From an uncultured Eggerthellaceae bacterium (GTDB taxonomy: Bacteria; Actinomycetota; Coriobacteriia; Coriobacteriales; Eggerthellaceae): a DNA stretch of 14,162 nucleotides. A program made the translations under genes and the position numbers. The first letter of the stretch is position 1; every line of letters starts with the position of its first letter. Location of the stretch: the NCBI GenBank assembly GCA_910580205.1, contig CAJTVP010000030.1, positions 1-14,162 on the forward strand, in the 5' to 3' direction. The notes beneath the pieces are model-generated. The model saw only the letters and a list, made by a program, of their open reading frames with translations. It did not search any database and had not been told where the DNA came from. This document shows positions 1 to 5,999 of the stretch, piece by piece.

Positions 1-529
1 GGATGCTGAACCGGTCGACGAAATGATCCATGACCAATGGCACCACGGCGTCCTTCGGGTTCACCTTCGCGAACCACACCTCAGACTTCTCATCCTTCAA
101 GTGCTCGAACCGCGCGAATTGGCGGATATGCTCGCACTCTTGGGACAGCGTGCGCAAGATGTCATGGAGCGGCTTGACCGCCGGATGCGCTATGTCATCC
201 AGCGAGCGCTTCACAGGATGAACCATCGCGTGACGCACGAACCGATACACCGCCGTGCCCGCGTGCGGATTCCCTGAAAGAGACGCATGGAGCACGCTTC
301 TTCGCGTGTACGCGCCCAGCGTGCGGCGGATCCCCGCGAGCACGCGTTCCGCATGGGCCTCGTCAGTCTTGATGAATGCGGCGCGCTCCATGAGGCGGGG
401 CTGGTAGTCCCGCTCCCGCACCACCTCGCTCGGATCCTCATGGGCGGCATAGGCGGCGAAGATGGCGGAGAACAGCCCTTCGCTGGTCCCATCGTAGAGA
501 TACGCCACGCTGTCATAGAGCTCAGGCAT
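1..529 (-). CDS. DUF4130 / TIGR03915-type putative DNA metabolism protein (C-terminus cut by window edge)
   Basis: The reading frame opens with ATG at 529 and is still open at base 1, so 176 codons are visible and the C-terminus is missing. It begins MPELYDSVAYLYDGTSEGLF, the usual opening of this family (Tyr-Asp-Gly-Thr/Ser followed by a Gly-Leu/Phe turn). It later has a conserved-looking stretch with Arg-Phe-Glu-His-Leu-Lys-Asp, then Trp-Phe-Ala-Lys-Val-Asn-Pro and Val-Val-Pro-Leu-Val-Met-Asp-His-Phe-Val-Asp-Arg-Phe near the window edge, typical of DUF4130. The start overlaps the stop of the upstream radical SAM gene by 8 nt, so the two are probably translationally coupled. Known of the family: it is encoded next to a radical SAM protein (TIGR03916), and in some genomes the domain is joined to a uracil-DNA-glycosylase-like domain. 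Its biochemical activity is not established. Whether a UDG-like domain follows cannot be seen here. Confidence 0.85.
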   Translation of the reverse strand, partial: MPELYDSVAYLYDGTSEGLFSAIFAAYAAHEDPSEVVRERDYQPRLMERAAFIKTDEAHAERVLAGIRRTLGAYTRRSVLHASLSGNPHAGTAVYRFVRHAMVHPVKRSLDDIAHPAVKPLHDILRTLSQECEHIRQFARFEHLKDEKSEVWFAKVNPKDAVVPLVMDHFVDRFSI

Positions 530-1838
530 CGAAAAGCCCCATCTGCCCTTCCACCAGCTTGTCCGCGCGCCTTCCGTGGGCCCCGCCATCAATGGACGCA
601 GCCAGGCGAGCCAGAAGCGATTCACGGGTGAAAGAGCATCCCGCCCCCGCATAGGTTCCGTTGCACGTGATGAAATACCGCGCTCTCTTGTAAGCGATGC
701 CCAGCTTGCGCACTTCATCTTGTCCAAGCGTGCTGTGCCTCCGGGCGCGCATGATGAGCTTCGCGCCGCGCACCCCGATCCCTGGCACCCGCAGAAGCAT
801 CTCTTGAGGCGCCGTGTTCACTTCCACAGGGAACTCATCCAGGTGGTTGAGCGCCCAGTTGGCCTTCGGGTCCACCCGCGTGTCAAGGAACGGCTCATCT
901 TCGCTGATGATCTCATCCACGGAGAAGCCATAGAAGCGCATGAGCCAATCCGCCTGATACAAGCGGTGCTCTCGGTCAAGCTGGATGCGATCTGAGGAAG
1001 GCAGGCGCGCGTCTTCCACCACGGGCAAGTAAGCGCTGAAGAAGACGCGCTTGAGCTGCATGGTCTTGTACAGCGAAGCGGAGAGATTGAGGATATGATG
1101 ATCCGTTTCCGGCGTGGCGCCCACGATCATCTGCGTGGACTGGCCCGCAGGGGCGAATGCCCGCCGGGCGCGAGCAGGCCGCGTGCTGCTCAAGTAATGG
1201 GTCTTCGTCCGCCGCACCAGCGCGCGCGACTCCTGGTCTTCCGTGATGGATTCGCTGATCTGACGCATGGGCGCAAGGACGCTTTGCCGCGTCTTGTCCG
1301 GACAAAGGAGCTTCAGGCTCTCCTCCGAGGGCATCTCAAGGTTGACCGACAGCCTATCCGCCAACAGCCCCATCTCCGCGATGAGCTCAGGGGCGGCGTT
1401 CGGCACGGCTTTCGCATGGATGTACCCGCGGAACCCGTACGTCTCCCGCAGGATGCGCAGCGTGCGGATCATGAGCTCTGTGGTCCGGTCCGCATCCCCG
1501 ATAACCCCTGAGCTCAAGAACAGCCCTTCGATGTAGTTGCGACGGTAGAACCCGATGGTGAGATCCGCCAGCTCCTGCGGCGTGAAGCTGGTCCGTTCCA
1601 CCTCACCGTTGCTCTTGCGATTCACGCAGTAGGCGCAGTCGTACACGCAGACGTTCGTCATGAGGACTTTCAGGAGCGTGACGCAACGCCCATCTTCGGT
1701 GAAGCTGTGACAGCACCCCGCCGACGTTGCCGCGCCCAACTGGCCGCGCTTGCCTGAGCGCTGGACGCCGGAGGACGTGCACGCCACGTCGTACTTCGCA
1801 GCGTCACCCAAGATCTCAAGCTTGCGGACCAGATCCAT
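522..1838 (-). CDS. Radical SAM protein, UDG-linked putative DNA modification/repair family (TIGR03916-like)
   Basis: This 438-residue protein carries the radical SAM 4Fe-4S motif CVYDCAYC at residues 64-71 (CX3CX2C). Family-typical surroundings are a Cys-His-Ser-Phe-Thr-x-Asp-Gly-Arg-Cys segment at 43-52, NYIEGLFLSSGVI at 101-113, GYIHAKAVP at 138-146 and DRLSVNLEMPSEESL at 161-175. A helix-hairpin-helix-like DNA-binding segment lies near 343-366 (LLRVPGIGVRGAKLI). I chose the ATG at 1838 (MDLVRKLEILGDAAKYD) because family members begin this way. In addition, the 50-codon extension from a GTG at 1988 would run through a strong hairpin and a good promoter. A GGGG stretch precedes the chosen ATG. 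The gene overlaps the DUF4130 partner by 8 nt. Family role: presumed DNA repair or base modification, substrate unknown. The LexA-like sequence at the promoter suggests damage induction (inference). Confidence 0.88.
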   Translation of the reverse strand: MDLVRKLEILGDAAKYDVACTSSGVQRSGKRGQLGAATSAGCCHSFTEDGRCVTLLKVLMTNVCVYDCAYCVNRKSNGEVERTSFTPQELADLTIGFYRRNYIEGLFLSSGVIGDADRTTELMIRTLRILRETYGFRGYIHAKAVPNAAPELIAEMGLLADRLSVNLEMPSEESLKLLCPDKTRQSVLAPMRQISESITEDQESRALVRRTKTHYLSSTRPARARRAFAPAGQSTQMIVGATPETDHHILNLSASLYKTMQLKRVFFSAYLPVVEDARLPSSDRIQLDREHRLYQADWLMRFYGFSVDEIISEDEPFLDTRVDPKANWALNHLDEFPVEVNTAPQEMLLRVPGIGVRGAKLIMRARRHSTLGQDEVRKLGIAYKRARYFITCNGTYAGAGCSFTRESLLARLAASIDGGAHGRRADKLVEGQMGLFDA

Positions 1839-1862
1839 CCATACCCCAAACAAATGTGCTCG

Positions 1863-1876
1863 CGAATATCTGTTCG
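1863..1876 (-). promoter_or_regulatory. LexA/SOS-box-like operator overlapping the transcription start
   Basis: CGAACAGATATTCG on the minus strand matches the Gram-positive/actinobacterial SOS box pattern CGAAC-N4-GTTCG at all but one half-site base (ATTCG for GTTCG). It sits inside a slightly larger inverted repeat, GCGAA...TTCGC, at 1862-1877. It begins 1 nt downstream of the -10 hexamer, where a repressor would block initiation. Weaker matches lie on either side: CGAACAAAGGTACT at 1893-1880, inside the spacer and -10, and AGCACATTTGTTTG at 1860-1847. Binding by LexA is inference; lexA is not in the window. Confidence 0.55.
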
Positions 1877-1877
1877 C

Positions 1878-1906
1878 ATAGTACCTTTGTTCGTGTATCT
1901 GGTCAA
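1878..1906 (-). promoter_or_regulatory. Sigma-70-type promoter of the radical SAM/DUF4130 pair
   Basis: Read on the minus strand, TTGACC (1906-1901) is followed after exactly 17 nt by TACTAT (1883-1878), a near-consensus -35/-10 pair. Transcription would start around 1870-1873, leaving a leader of about 30-35 nt before the ATG at 1838. This supports that start over the longer GTG alternative. Confidence 0.75.
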
Positions 1907-1940
1907 TGACGAATCGTGCGCGTGGATGGGGTTGTTCTAA

Positions 1941-1988
1941 GTGCCGCAGGATGCGCTTCGCCTTCGGCATCAGCGCAGCTGCGGGCAC
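1941..1988 (-). terminator. Strong hairpin after pyrE, probable terminator or attenuating structure
   Basis: Six bases after the pyrE stop, the minus strand folds into a long hairpin. GTGCC+GCAG (1988-1979, with one bulged C) pairs with CTGCGGCAC (1949-1941). Inside this TGCGCT pairs with AGCGCA, and inside that GCC pairs with GGC around a GAA loop, giving about 18 pairs in all. The hairpin is followed by TTAGAAC, not a long T-run, so it is not a textbook intrinsic terminator. It separates pyrE from the next promoter, which fits a transcript end. Confidence 0.5.
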
Positions 1989-1994
1989 ATTGGG

Positions 1995-2663
1995 TCAGGA
2001 GCGTTTCGCTCCGTACTGCTCGTAGTAGGCCTTGATGGCGCTCAAGCGCTCCTCGGACAGCCTCCCTGCGCCCGTCAGGTGCTCCACCACATCCGACATG
2101 GAGACGATGGCCGCCGTGGGGAACCCGTACGTTCGCGCCACCTCGTCCAGCGCGCGCAGCTCCCCGCCCCGGCCGACTTCCTCCCGGTCAAGGGACACCA
2201 TGAGCCCCACCACGTCCACCTTGGCCGCAGCGGTGATGATGGGATAGGTCTCTTCGATGGATTTGCCCGACGTGGTCACGTCCTCCACGATCAGCACGCG
2301 GTCCCCATCATGGAGGGGGCTGCCCAGAAGGATGCCCACGTCCCCGTGGTCCTTCACCTCTTTGCGATTGCTGCAATATCGGACCTCGCGCCCGTAAAGA
2401 TCCCAGATGGCCTCCGCGGTGATGACGGAGAGCGGGATGCCCTTGTAAGCGGGACCGAACACCACGTCGAACTCAAGCCCGAAGACCTGGTTGATGGCCT
2501 GCGCATAGAACCGGCCGAGCTCTTTGAGCTGCGGTCCGGACACATACGCGCCCGAGTTCATGAAGAACGGCGACTGACGGCCGCTTTTGAGCGTGAAATC
2601 GCCGAACTTGAGCACATCGCTTTCGGTCATGAAGTCGATGAACCCGCGCTGATAATCCTCCAT
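1995..2663 (-). CDS. pyrE: Orotate phosphoribosyltransferase
   Basis: This 222-residue enzyme joins orotate and PRPP to give orotidine 5'-phosphate in de novo pyrimidine synthesis, in the cytoplasm. The PRPP-binding signature is complete at residues 123-135 (VLIVEDVTTSGKS). Other family features are TLKSGRQSPFF at 24-34, GPAYKGIPL at 70-78 and a Lys/Asp-rich mobile loop (RKEVKDHGD) at 100-108. Length is normal for the family. The ATG at 2663 is preferred over an upstream start at 2765, because PyrE proteins begin close to this point and the ATG is preceded by a purine-rich GGGTGGGGG stretch. No other pyr genes are beside it in the window. It is followed by a strong hairpin, so it looks like the last or only gene of its transcript. 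I see no clear promoter in the 256 bases upstream. Confidence 0.93.
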   Translation of the reverse strand: MEDYQRGFIDFMTESDVLKFGDFTLKSGRQSPFFMNSGAYVSGPQLKELGRFYAQAINQVFGLEFDVVFGPAYKGIPLSVITAEAIWDLYGREVRYCSNRKEVKDHGDVGILLGSPLHDGDRVLIVEDVTTSGKSIEETYPIITAAAKVDVVGLMVSLDREEVGRGGELRALDEVARTYGFPTAAIVSMSDVVEHLTGAGRLSEERLSAIKAYYEQYGAKRS

Positions 2664-2903
2664 GCGCCCCCACCCTTTCAAACGAACGCGGAATCTTCTG
2701 CTCGATCCATGATAGCGAATCTCTCCCACCCAAGGACAGCGCCCGTATTTGATACCATGGCACAAGGCAGGGCGAAGGTGCGGAAGGGGCAGCGTGACGA
2801 CGTTCGTGGCCCATTACAGATCGATCGATTCGCAAGCAGCGCGCACTCGCGGGCTGTTCGAGTTCGAGAGCTCGGCGCGCCTGGGTTCGAAAGCGTGCGG
2901 TCA

Positions 2904-2917
2904 GGATGCGCGCATCC
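2904..2917. repeat. Perfect 14-bp palindrome just upstream of a small ORF
   Basis: GGATGCGCGCATCC is a perfect dyad ending 2 nt before the ATG at 2920. With no loop bases it is a better DNA operator candidate than an RNA hairpin. The rest of the 2664-2919 gap between the divergent genes shows no convincing promoter, RNA gene or coding region. Confidence 0.5.
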
Positions 2918-2919
2918 AT

Positions 2920-3072
2920 ATGCTTGAGCTGTTCGGCACGGAAGCGCTTTCCTGGAGCATCGACAAGATCGAACGCAAGCCCTCCACCCGATCGGAAGCA
3001 GACGGGCAGCTGGAGCTGGATTTCCGCGCTCCAGTGAAGAAGAAGCGCAAGCGGAAGCGCGATTATCTATAG
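2920..3072 (+). CDS. Small basic-tailed hypothetical protein (50 aa)
   Basis: I do not recognise this protein. It runs from MLELFGTEALSWSIDKIERK to a C-terminus dominated by Lys and Arg (KKKRKRKRDYL); its middle contains GQLELDF. Third codon positions are mostly G or C, as in neighbouring genes, which supports coding. The frame stays open upstream to a TTG at 2749, but that part has poorer codon bias and odd composition, so I prefer the ATG at 2920. There is no strong Shine-Dalgarno sequence before this ATG, only CAGGAT within the palindrome region. The stop lies 9 nt before the M42 peptidase start, and the last codons carry that gene's AGGAG site, so the two are probably co-transcribed. The tail suggests nucleic-acid or ribosome contact; this is a guess. 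Confidence 0.5.
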   Translation: MLELFGTEALSWSIDKIERKPSTRSEADGQLELDFRAPVKKKRKRKRDYL

Positions 3073-3081
3073 GAGCCGTCC

Positions 3082-4881
3082 ATGAAGAAGCGTGACATCA
3101 GATTCCTGAAAGAGCTCGTCCAGACCCCCTCTCCCACCGGCTCAGAAGAGCAGGTGGCGGAACTGGTCCGTCAGAAGCTGGCCGGCATCGCCGATGAGAT
3201 CCACACGGACACCATGGGATCGGTCCACGCCATCCTCTCCAGCAACCTGAACGTGGTGACGGAAACCGTCGAAGAGGACAAGCGCGTGGGCGCATTCGAA
3301 GACTCCGGCGAATATGAATACGTGAATGAAGAGACCGCCACCGGGGATGTGGTGGAGATGGCCAGCCCCGTGTTCATGCTGGCGGCGCATATGGATGAGA
3401 TCGGGCTCATGGTGCGCTACATCACCGAGGAAGGCTTCCTGTACGTGAGCGCCATCGGCGGCGTCGACGCGGCCATCCTGCCCGGCATGCGCGTGGACGT
3501 GCACACCCGAAGCGGGGTGCTGCGCGGCGTGGTGGGCCGCAAGCCCATCCATCTCATAGATGCCGAAGAGCGCAAGGCCGTCACACCCCTTGACAATCTG
3601 GTGATCGACTTGGGTTTGAAGCCGGACAAGGTGCGCCAGAAGGTGTGCGTGGGAGACTCCATCACCTTCGGGGCGGCCTTCGAGCCTCTGGGGCAGGACA
3701 TGGCCGTCTCAAAGTCCTTCGACGACAAGACCGGCGTGTTCATCGCCTGCGAGGTCATGGAGCGGCTGGCCGAGGTGGACCAGATGCAAGGCACCTACAT
3801 CGCCGCCATCACCACCCAGGAGGAGATCGGCACGCGCGGCGCCACCACCAGCGCCTACACCGTGAACCCGGATGTGGCCGTGGCCTTCGACGTCACCCAC
3901 GCCACGGACTACCCCGGCATCGACCGCACGAAGTACGGCGACATCCGTTGCGGCAAGGGCCCGGTCATCGCGAAGGGCCCCAACGTGAACCCGCTCGTGT
4001 TCGAGCGGCTGGTGGCCGCCGCTGAGGCGGAGGAGATCCCCTATCAGATAGAGGCGGAGCCCGGCCCCACCGGCACGGACGCGCGCGCCATCCAGATATC
4101 CCAAAGCGGCGTTCCCACCGGGCTGGTCTCAATCCCGCTGCGCTACATGCACACGCCGAACGAGACCATCTGCCTCACGGACGTGGAGAACACCATCCGC
4201 CTGCTCGTCCGCTTCGCGCTGGACCTTGAAGTGGACGCCAGCTTCGTGCCGGGCGTCTCTCCCGCCGTGGAGCGCCCCGCGCGCCGCAAGCCGCAAAAGC
4301 CTTTGGACGCTGAGCGCGCCATCAAGAAGATGACCCGCAAGATCGAGAAGCTCTCCGCGCGCATCGCGGAGCTTGAGGACGAGAACAGCCAGATGTCCAC
4401 CGTCCAGCGAGCGCAGATAGAGCTCTTCGACAAGATGACACGGGAACGGGAAGATGGCGAAGAGGCGGAAGAGGCCGCTGAGGGTGGCGAGCTCACTCCC
4501 CAGCAGCGCGGAACGTTCCCGCAAGGGGCGCACGGCAGCCGCCCGATGATGCCCGCGGACGCCACCCGCAACCCGCGCATGGGCAAACAGCCCTTCGGCC
4601 CCATGCCGCAATACCCCATGGGCGCCCACCTCGCCGATGCTCCCTTCGAGCGTCAACAGCAGCTGCGCCAAAACGAGTTCGGCGCGTTCGCCCAGGGCAC
4701 GCCGAATGCCAACGCCGCAGGTGCCGCCAATGCCGTGACAGCCATCCCGAATCCGGCCCAGCGCGCCTCCGCCTTCGCTGATCCCAGCGCCGCCGAAGAA
4801 GCGTCCAAAGGGATCATCCCCGGCAAAGACACGCTCACCATCATCCCCACCAGCGTGCAGGATGCGGACGAAGAAGACTGA
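3082..4881 (+). CDS. M42-family metallo-aminopeptidase with acidic insert and long C-terminal extension
   Basis: The 599-residue protein has a complete M42 (TET-type, cobalt/zinc aminopeptidase) core. Expected metal and catalytic residues are present: His103-x-Asp105 in AAHMDEIGLM, Asp214-Asp215 in KSFDDKTG, Glu247-Glu248 in TTQEEIGTRGA, Asp270 in VAFDVTHA, and His357 in RYMHTPNE. Family members are usually about 350 residues. Here a roughly 40-residue acidic insert (about 54-93) precedes the HxD strand. After about residue 392 a 200-residue extension follows: a Lys/Arg-rich linker, a likely coiled coil (about 405-455, MTRKIEKLSARIAELEDEN), a Glu-rich patch, then Pro/Gln/Ala/Met-rich low complexity. 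AGGAG lies 7 nt before the ATG. It would act in the cytoplasm, trimming peptides as a dodecameric shell. smpB follows after 12 nt, so co-transcription is likely. Confidence 0.9.
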   Translation: MKKRDIRFLKELVQTPSPTGSEEQVAELVRQKLAGIADEIHTDTMGSVHAILSSNLNVVTETVEEDKRVGAFEDSGEYEYVNEETATGDVVEMASPVFMLAAHMDEIGLMVRYITEEGFLYVSAIGGVDAAILPGMRVDVHTRSGVLRGVVGRKPIHLIDAEERKAVTPLDNLVIDLGLKPDKVRQKVCVGDSITFGAAFEPLGQDMAVSKSFDDKTGVFIACEVMERLAEVDQMQGTYIAAITTQEEIGTRGATTSAYTVNPDVAVAFDVTHATDYPGIDRTKYGDIRCGKGPVIAKGPNVNPLVFERLVAAAEAEEIPYQIEAEPGPTGTDARAIQISQSGVPTGLVSIPLRYMHTPNETICLTDVENTIRLLVRFALDLEVDASFVPGVSPAVERPARRKPQKPLDAERAIKKMTRKIEKLSARIAELEDENSQMSTVQRAQIELFDKMTREREDGEEAEEAAEGGELTPQQRGTFPQGAHGSRPMMPADATRNPRMGKQPFGPMPQYPMGAHLADAPFERQQQLRQNEFGAFAQGTPNANAAGAANAVTAIPNPAQRASAFADPSAAEEASKGIIPGKDTLTIIPTSVQDADEED

Positions 4882-4893
4882 CGAGGCTGACGG

Positions 4894-5367
4894 ATGAGCG
4901 GGAAGAAGGAACAAGGCAAGGTCATCGCGAAGAACCGCCGCGCGTTCCATGATTACGACATCTTGGAGACGTTCGAGGCGGGGATCGAGCTCACGGGCAC
5001 GGAAGTGCGCTCCCTGCGCGACAACAACGCCCAGCTGACCGACGCGTTCGCCCTGATCCGGGGCGGCGAGGCGTGGCTCAACAACCTGCACATCCCACCG
5101 TTTTTGAACGGGAACTTGGCGAACCCGGACCCGGATCGCAAGCGCAAGCTGCTCCTGCACAAGAAGCAGATCCGCTACCTGGCGGAGAAGACCCAGGAGA
5201 AGGGCTTGGCCGTGGTGCCGCTCAAGATCTATTTCAACGACCGGAACCTGGTGAAGGTGGAGATCGCTCTGGCGCGCGGCAAGAAGCTCTATGACAAGCG
5301 CACCTCTTTGAAAGAGCGCGACGTAAAGCGGGAGATCGACCGCGCGCTCAAAGCGCGGAGCCGGTAA
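4894..5367 (+). CDS. smpB: SsrA-binding protein SmpB
   Basis: This 157-residue protein binds the tRNA-like domain of tmRNA and brings it to stalled ribosomes for trans-translation. Family hallmarks are all present: NRRAFHDYDI at 14-23, GIELTGTEVRSLR at 30-42, RKRKLLLHK at 82-90, VVPLKIYF at 107-114, and KVEIALARGKKLYDKR at 121-136. The last 20 residues form the basic tail that sits in the mRNA channel. The start at 4894 has GAGG about 8 nt upstream and gives the usual N-terminal length. Only 12 nt separate it from the M42 peptidase, so the two share a transcript. Its RNA partner ssrA is encoded on the opposite strand, converging from the right, 207 nt away. The 5368-5543 stretch downstream shows no gene. 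Confidence 0.97.
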   Translation: MSGKKEQGKVIAKNRRAFHDYDILETFEAGIELTGTEVRSLRDNNAQLTDAFALIRGGEAWLNNLHIPPFLNGNLANPDPDRKRKLLLHKKQIRYLAEKTQEKGLAVVPLKIYFNDRNLVKVEIALARGKKLYDKRTSLKERDVKREIDRALKARSR

Positions 5368-5543
5368 CGTCAACCTGATCCGTTCATTGAAGATGAAAAG
5401 CGCCCCGGAAACAGGCGAAGACAGCGAGGGTTCCCAGGGTGCCTGAGATTGGCCCGTCATGCGGCCGAGCAGCCTTCGCGCTGTGAGGGAAAGCATGAAA
5501 GGGTCAAGATCAGGTGCCATTGGGAAGCCGCAGCGTCAATGAG

Positions 5544-5565
5544 CACGCGCCCGGACGGGCGCGTG
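5544..5565. terminator. GC-rich hairpin between convergent smpB and ssrA
   Basis: CACGCGCCC (5544-5552) and GGGCGCGTG (5557-5565) form a perfect 9-bp stem around a GGAC tetraloop. On the plus strand it is followed by five A; on the minus strand five T precede it, starting 4 nt after the tmRNA CCA. Neither direction has the classic stem-then-U-run order, so termination is likely only from position between two converging genes. Confidence 0.4.
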
Positions 5566-5574
5566 AAAAACAGT

Positions 5575-5948
5575 TGGTGGAGGCGCGGAGAATCGAACTC
5601 CGGTCCATACCAGATCCTTCACGAGGCGCTACAAGCTTAGTTCGCGCTCAGTCTCTTAGGAGGGGCTCGGTCTGCGAACTGACGTTGCCCCTCCGAGCCG
5701 GTTCAGCCTTTCCTGCGTCCATACCGGCTACGTGACGCAGGGCATTCCCCTGAAAATGACGCTTCCCTCAGCAAGGGGAACCACTGAGTTCAGCGGATGG
5801 CGCTTAAATTAAGCGGCCATGGCGAGCGCCGGAGCGCTCTGAGTCTTAGCTTTGCCAATTAAATTTGACAGCACCCCTGTTTAACGTGGCGAGGAGACCA
5901 CGGCTTGCTCCTCATGTCAGACCTGCCATGTCGAAACCAGTCGCCCCC
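5575..5948 (-). ncRNA. ssrA: Transfer-messenger RNA (tmRNA, 10Sa RNA)
   Basis: The 374-nt RNA rescues stalled ribosomes with SmpB. The 5' end reads GGGGGCGACTGGTTTCGACA, including the invariant GGTTTCGAC of the D-arm analogue. The 3' end is CGCCTCC-A-CCA. GGGGGCG (5948-5942) pairs with CGCCTCC (5585-5579) as a 7-bp acceptor stem with one G.U pair. The T-arm is exact: CGGAG-TTCGATT-CTCCG (5602-5586). CCA is encoded. Between the ends lies the tag reading frame followed by pseudoknot-forming G/C segments. It is an uninterrupted one-piece tmRNA, not the permuted type. The gene has its own promoter just upstream and faces smpB. The 3' end of ssrA is a common integration site, but no integrase or duplicated end is seen. 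Confidence 0.97.
5809..5856 (-). other. tmRNA tag-peptide reading frame, GKAKTQSAPALAMAA-stop
   Basis: Reading back from the TAA at 5811-5809 gives a frame beginning with GGC at 5856: GKAKTQSAPALAMAA, 15 residues. The five bases before it (TAATT) match the position and pattern of the conserved TAGTC before the E. coli resume codon, so GGC (Gly) is the likely resume codon. The C-terminus is hydrophobic and ends in Ala-Ala, as protease-targeting tags do, but reads ALAMAA where many bacteria have ALAA. A CGCTTAA/TTAAGCG stem encloses the stop codon. The exact resume codon is inferred. Confidence 0.75.
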
Positions 5949-5963
5949 ACATAGCATCACTGC

Positions 5964-5991
5964 ATTCTACACGGGCCGTCGGACCCGTCAA
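5964..5991 (-). promoter_or_regulatory. Promoter of ssrA
   Basis: On the minus strand TTGACG (5991-5986), a 16-nt spacer and TAGAAT (5969-5964) form a good sigma-70-type promoter. It lies in the 51-bp gap between the acidic-protein stop and the mature tmRNA 5' end. Transcription would start about 10 nt before the mature 5' end, consistent with 5' processing. Confidence 0.7.
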
Positions 5992-5999
5992 GGCGCGCG

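Noticed and set aside
2855..2903. tRNA-like GGTTCGA fragment around 2883-2889
   Set aside because: No acceptor stem, anticodon arm or matching T-stem can be formed around it.
2749..2919. TTG-initiated N-terminal extension of the small basic protein
   Set aside because: Codon third positions are less GC-rich than in the 2920-3072 part, there is no ribosome binding site, and the composition is odd. A start at 2920 is more economical, though not proven.
1941..2927. 328-codon open frame on the plus strand over pyrE
   Set aside because: Antisense to pyrE, which has an intact PRPP motif; no domain is recognisable.
4129..5520. 463-codon open frame on the minus strand across the M42 and smpB genes
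   Set aside because: It is antisense to two genes with complete family motifs, has no recognisable domain, and is rich in Arg/Leu/His as expected from the complement of GC-biased codons.
5368..5543. Riboswitch-like fragments (GGTGCCTGAGA, GCCATTGGGAAG, ACCTGATCCG) recalling TPP or cobalamin aptamers
   Set aside because: The pieces are in the wrong order or incomplete (no B12 box, no complete TPP core), and the stretch leads only into the antisense strand of ssrA. It is best treated as chance similarity in a non-coding gap.
5575..5602. Possible phage/island attachment site at the ssrA 3' end
   Set aside because: No second copy of the 3' end and no integrase or mobile gene is present in the window.
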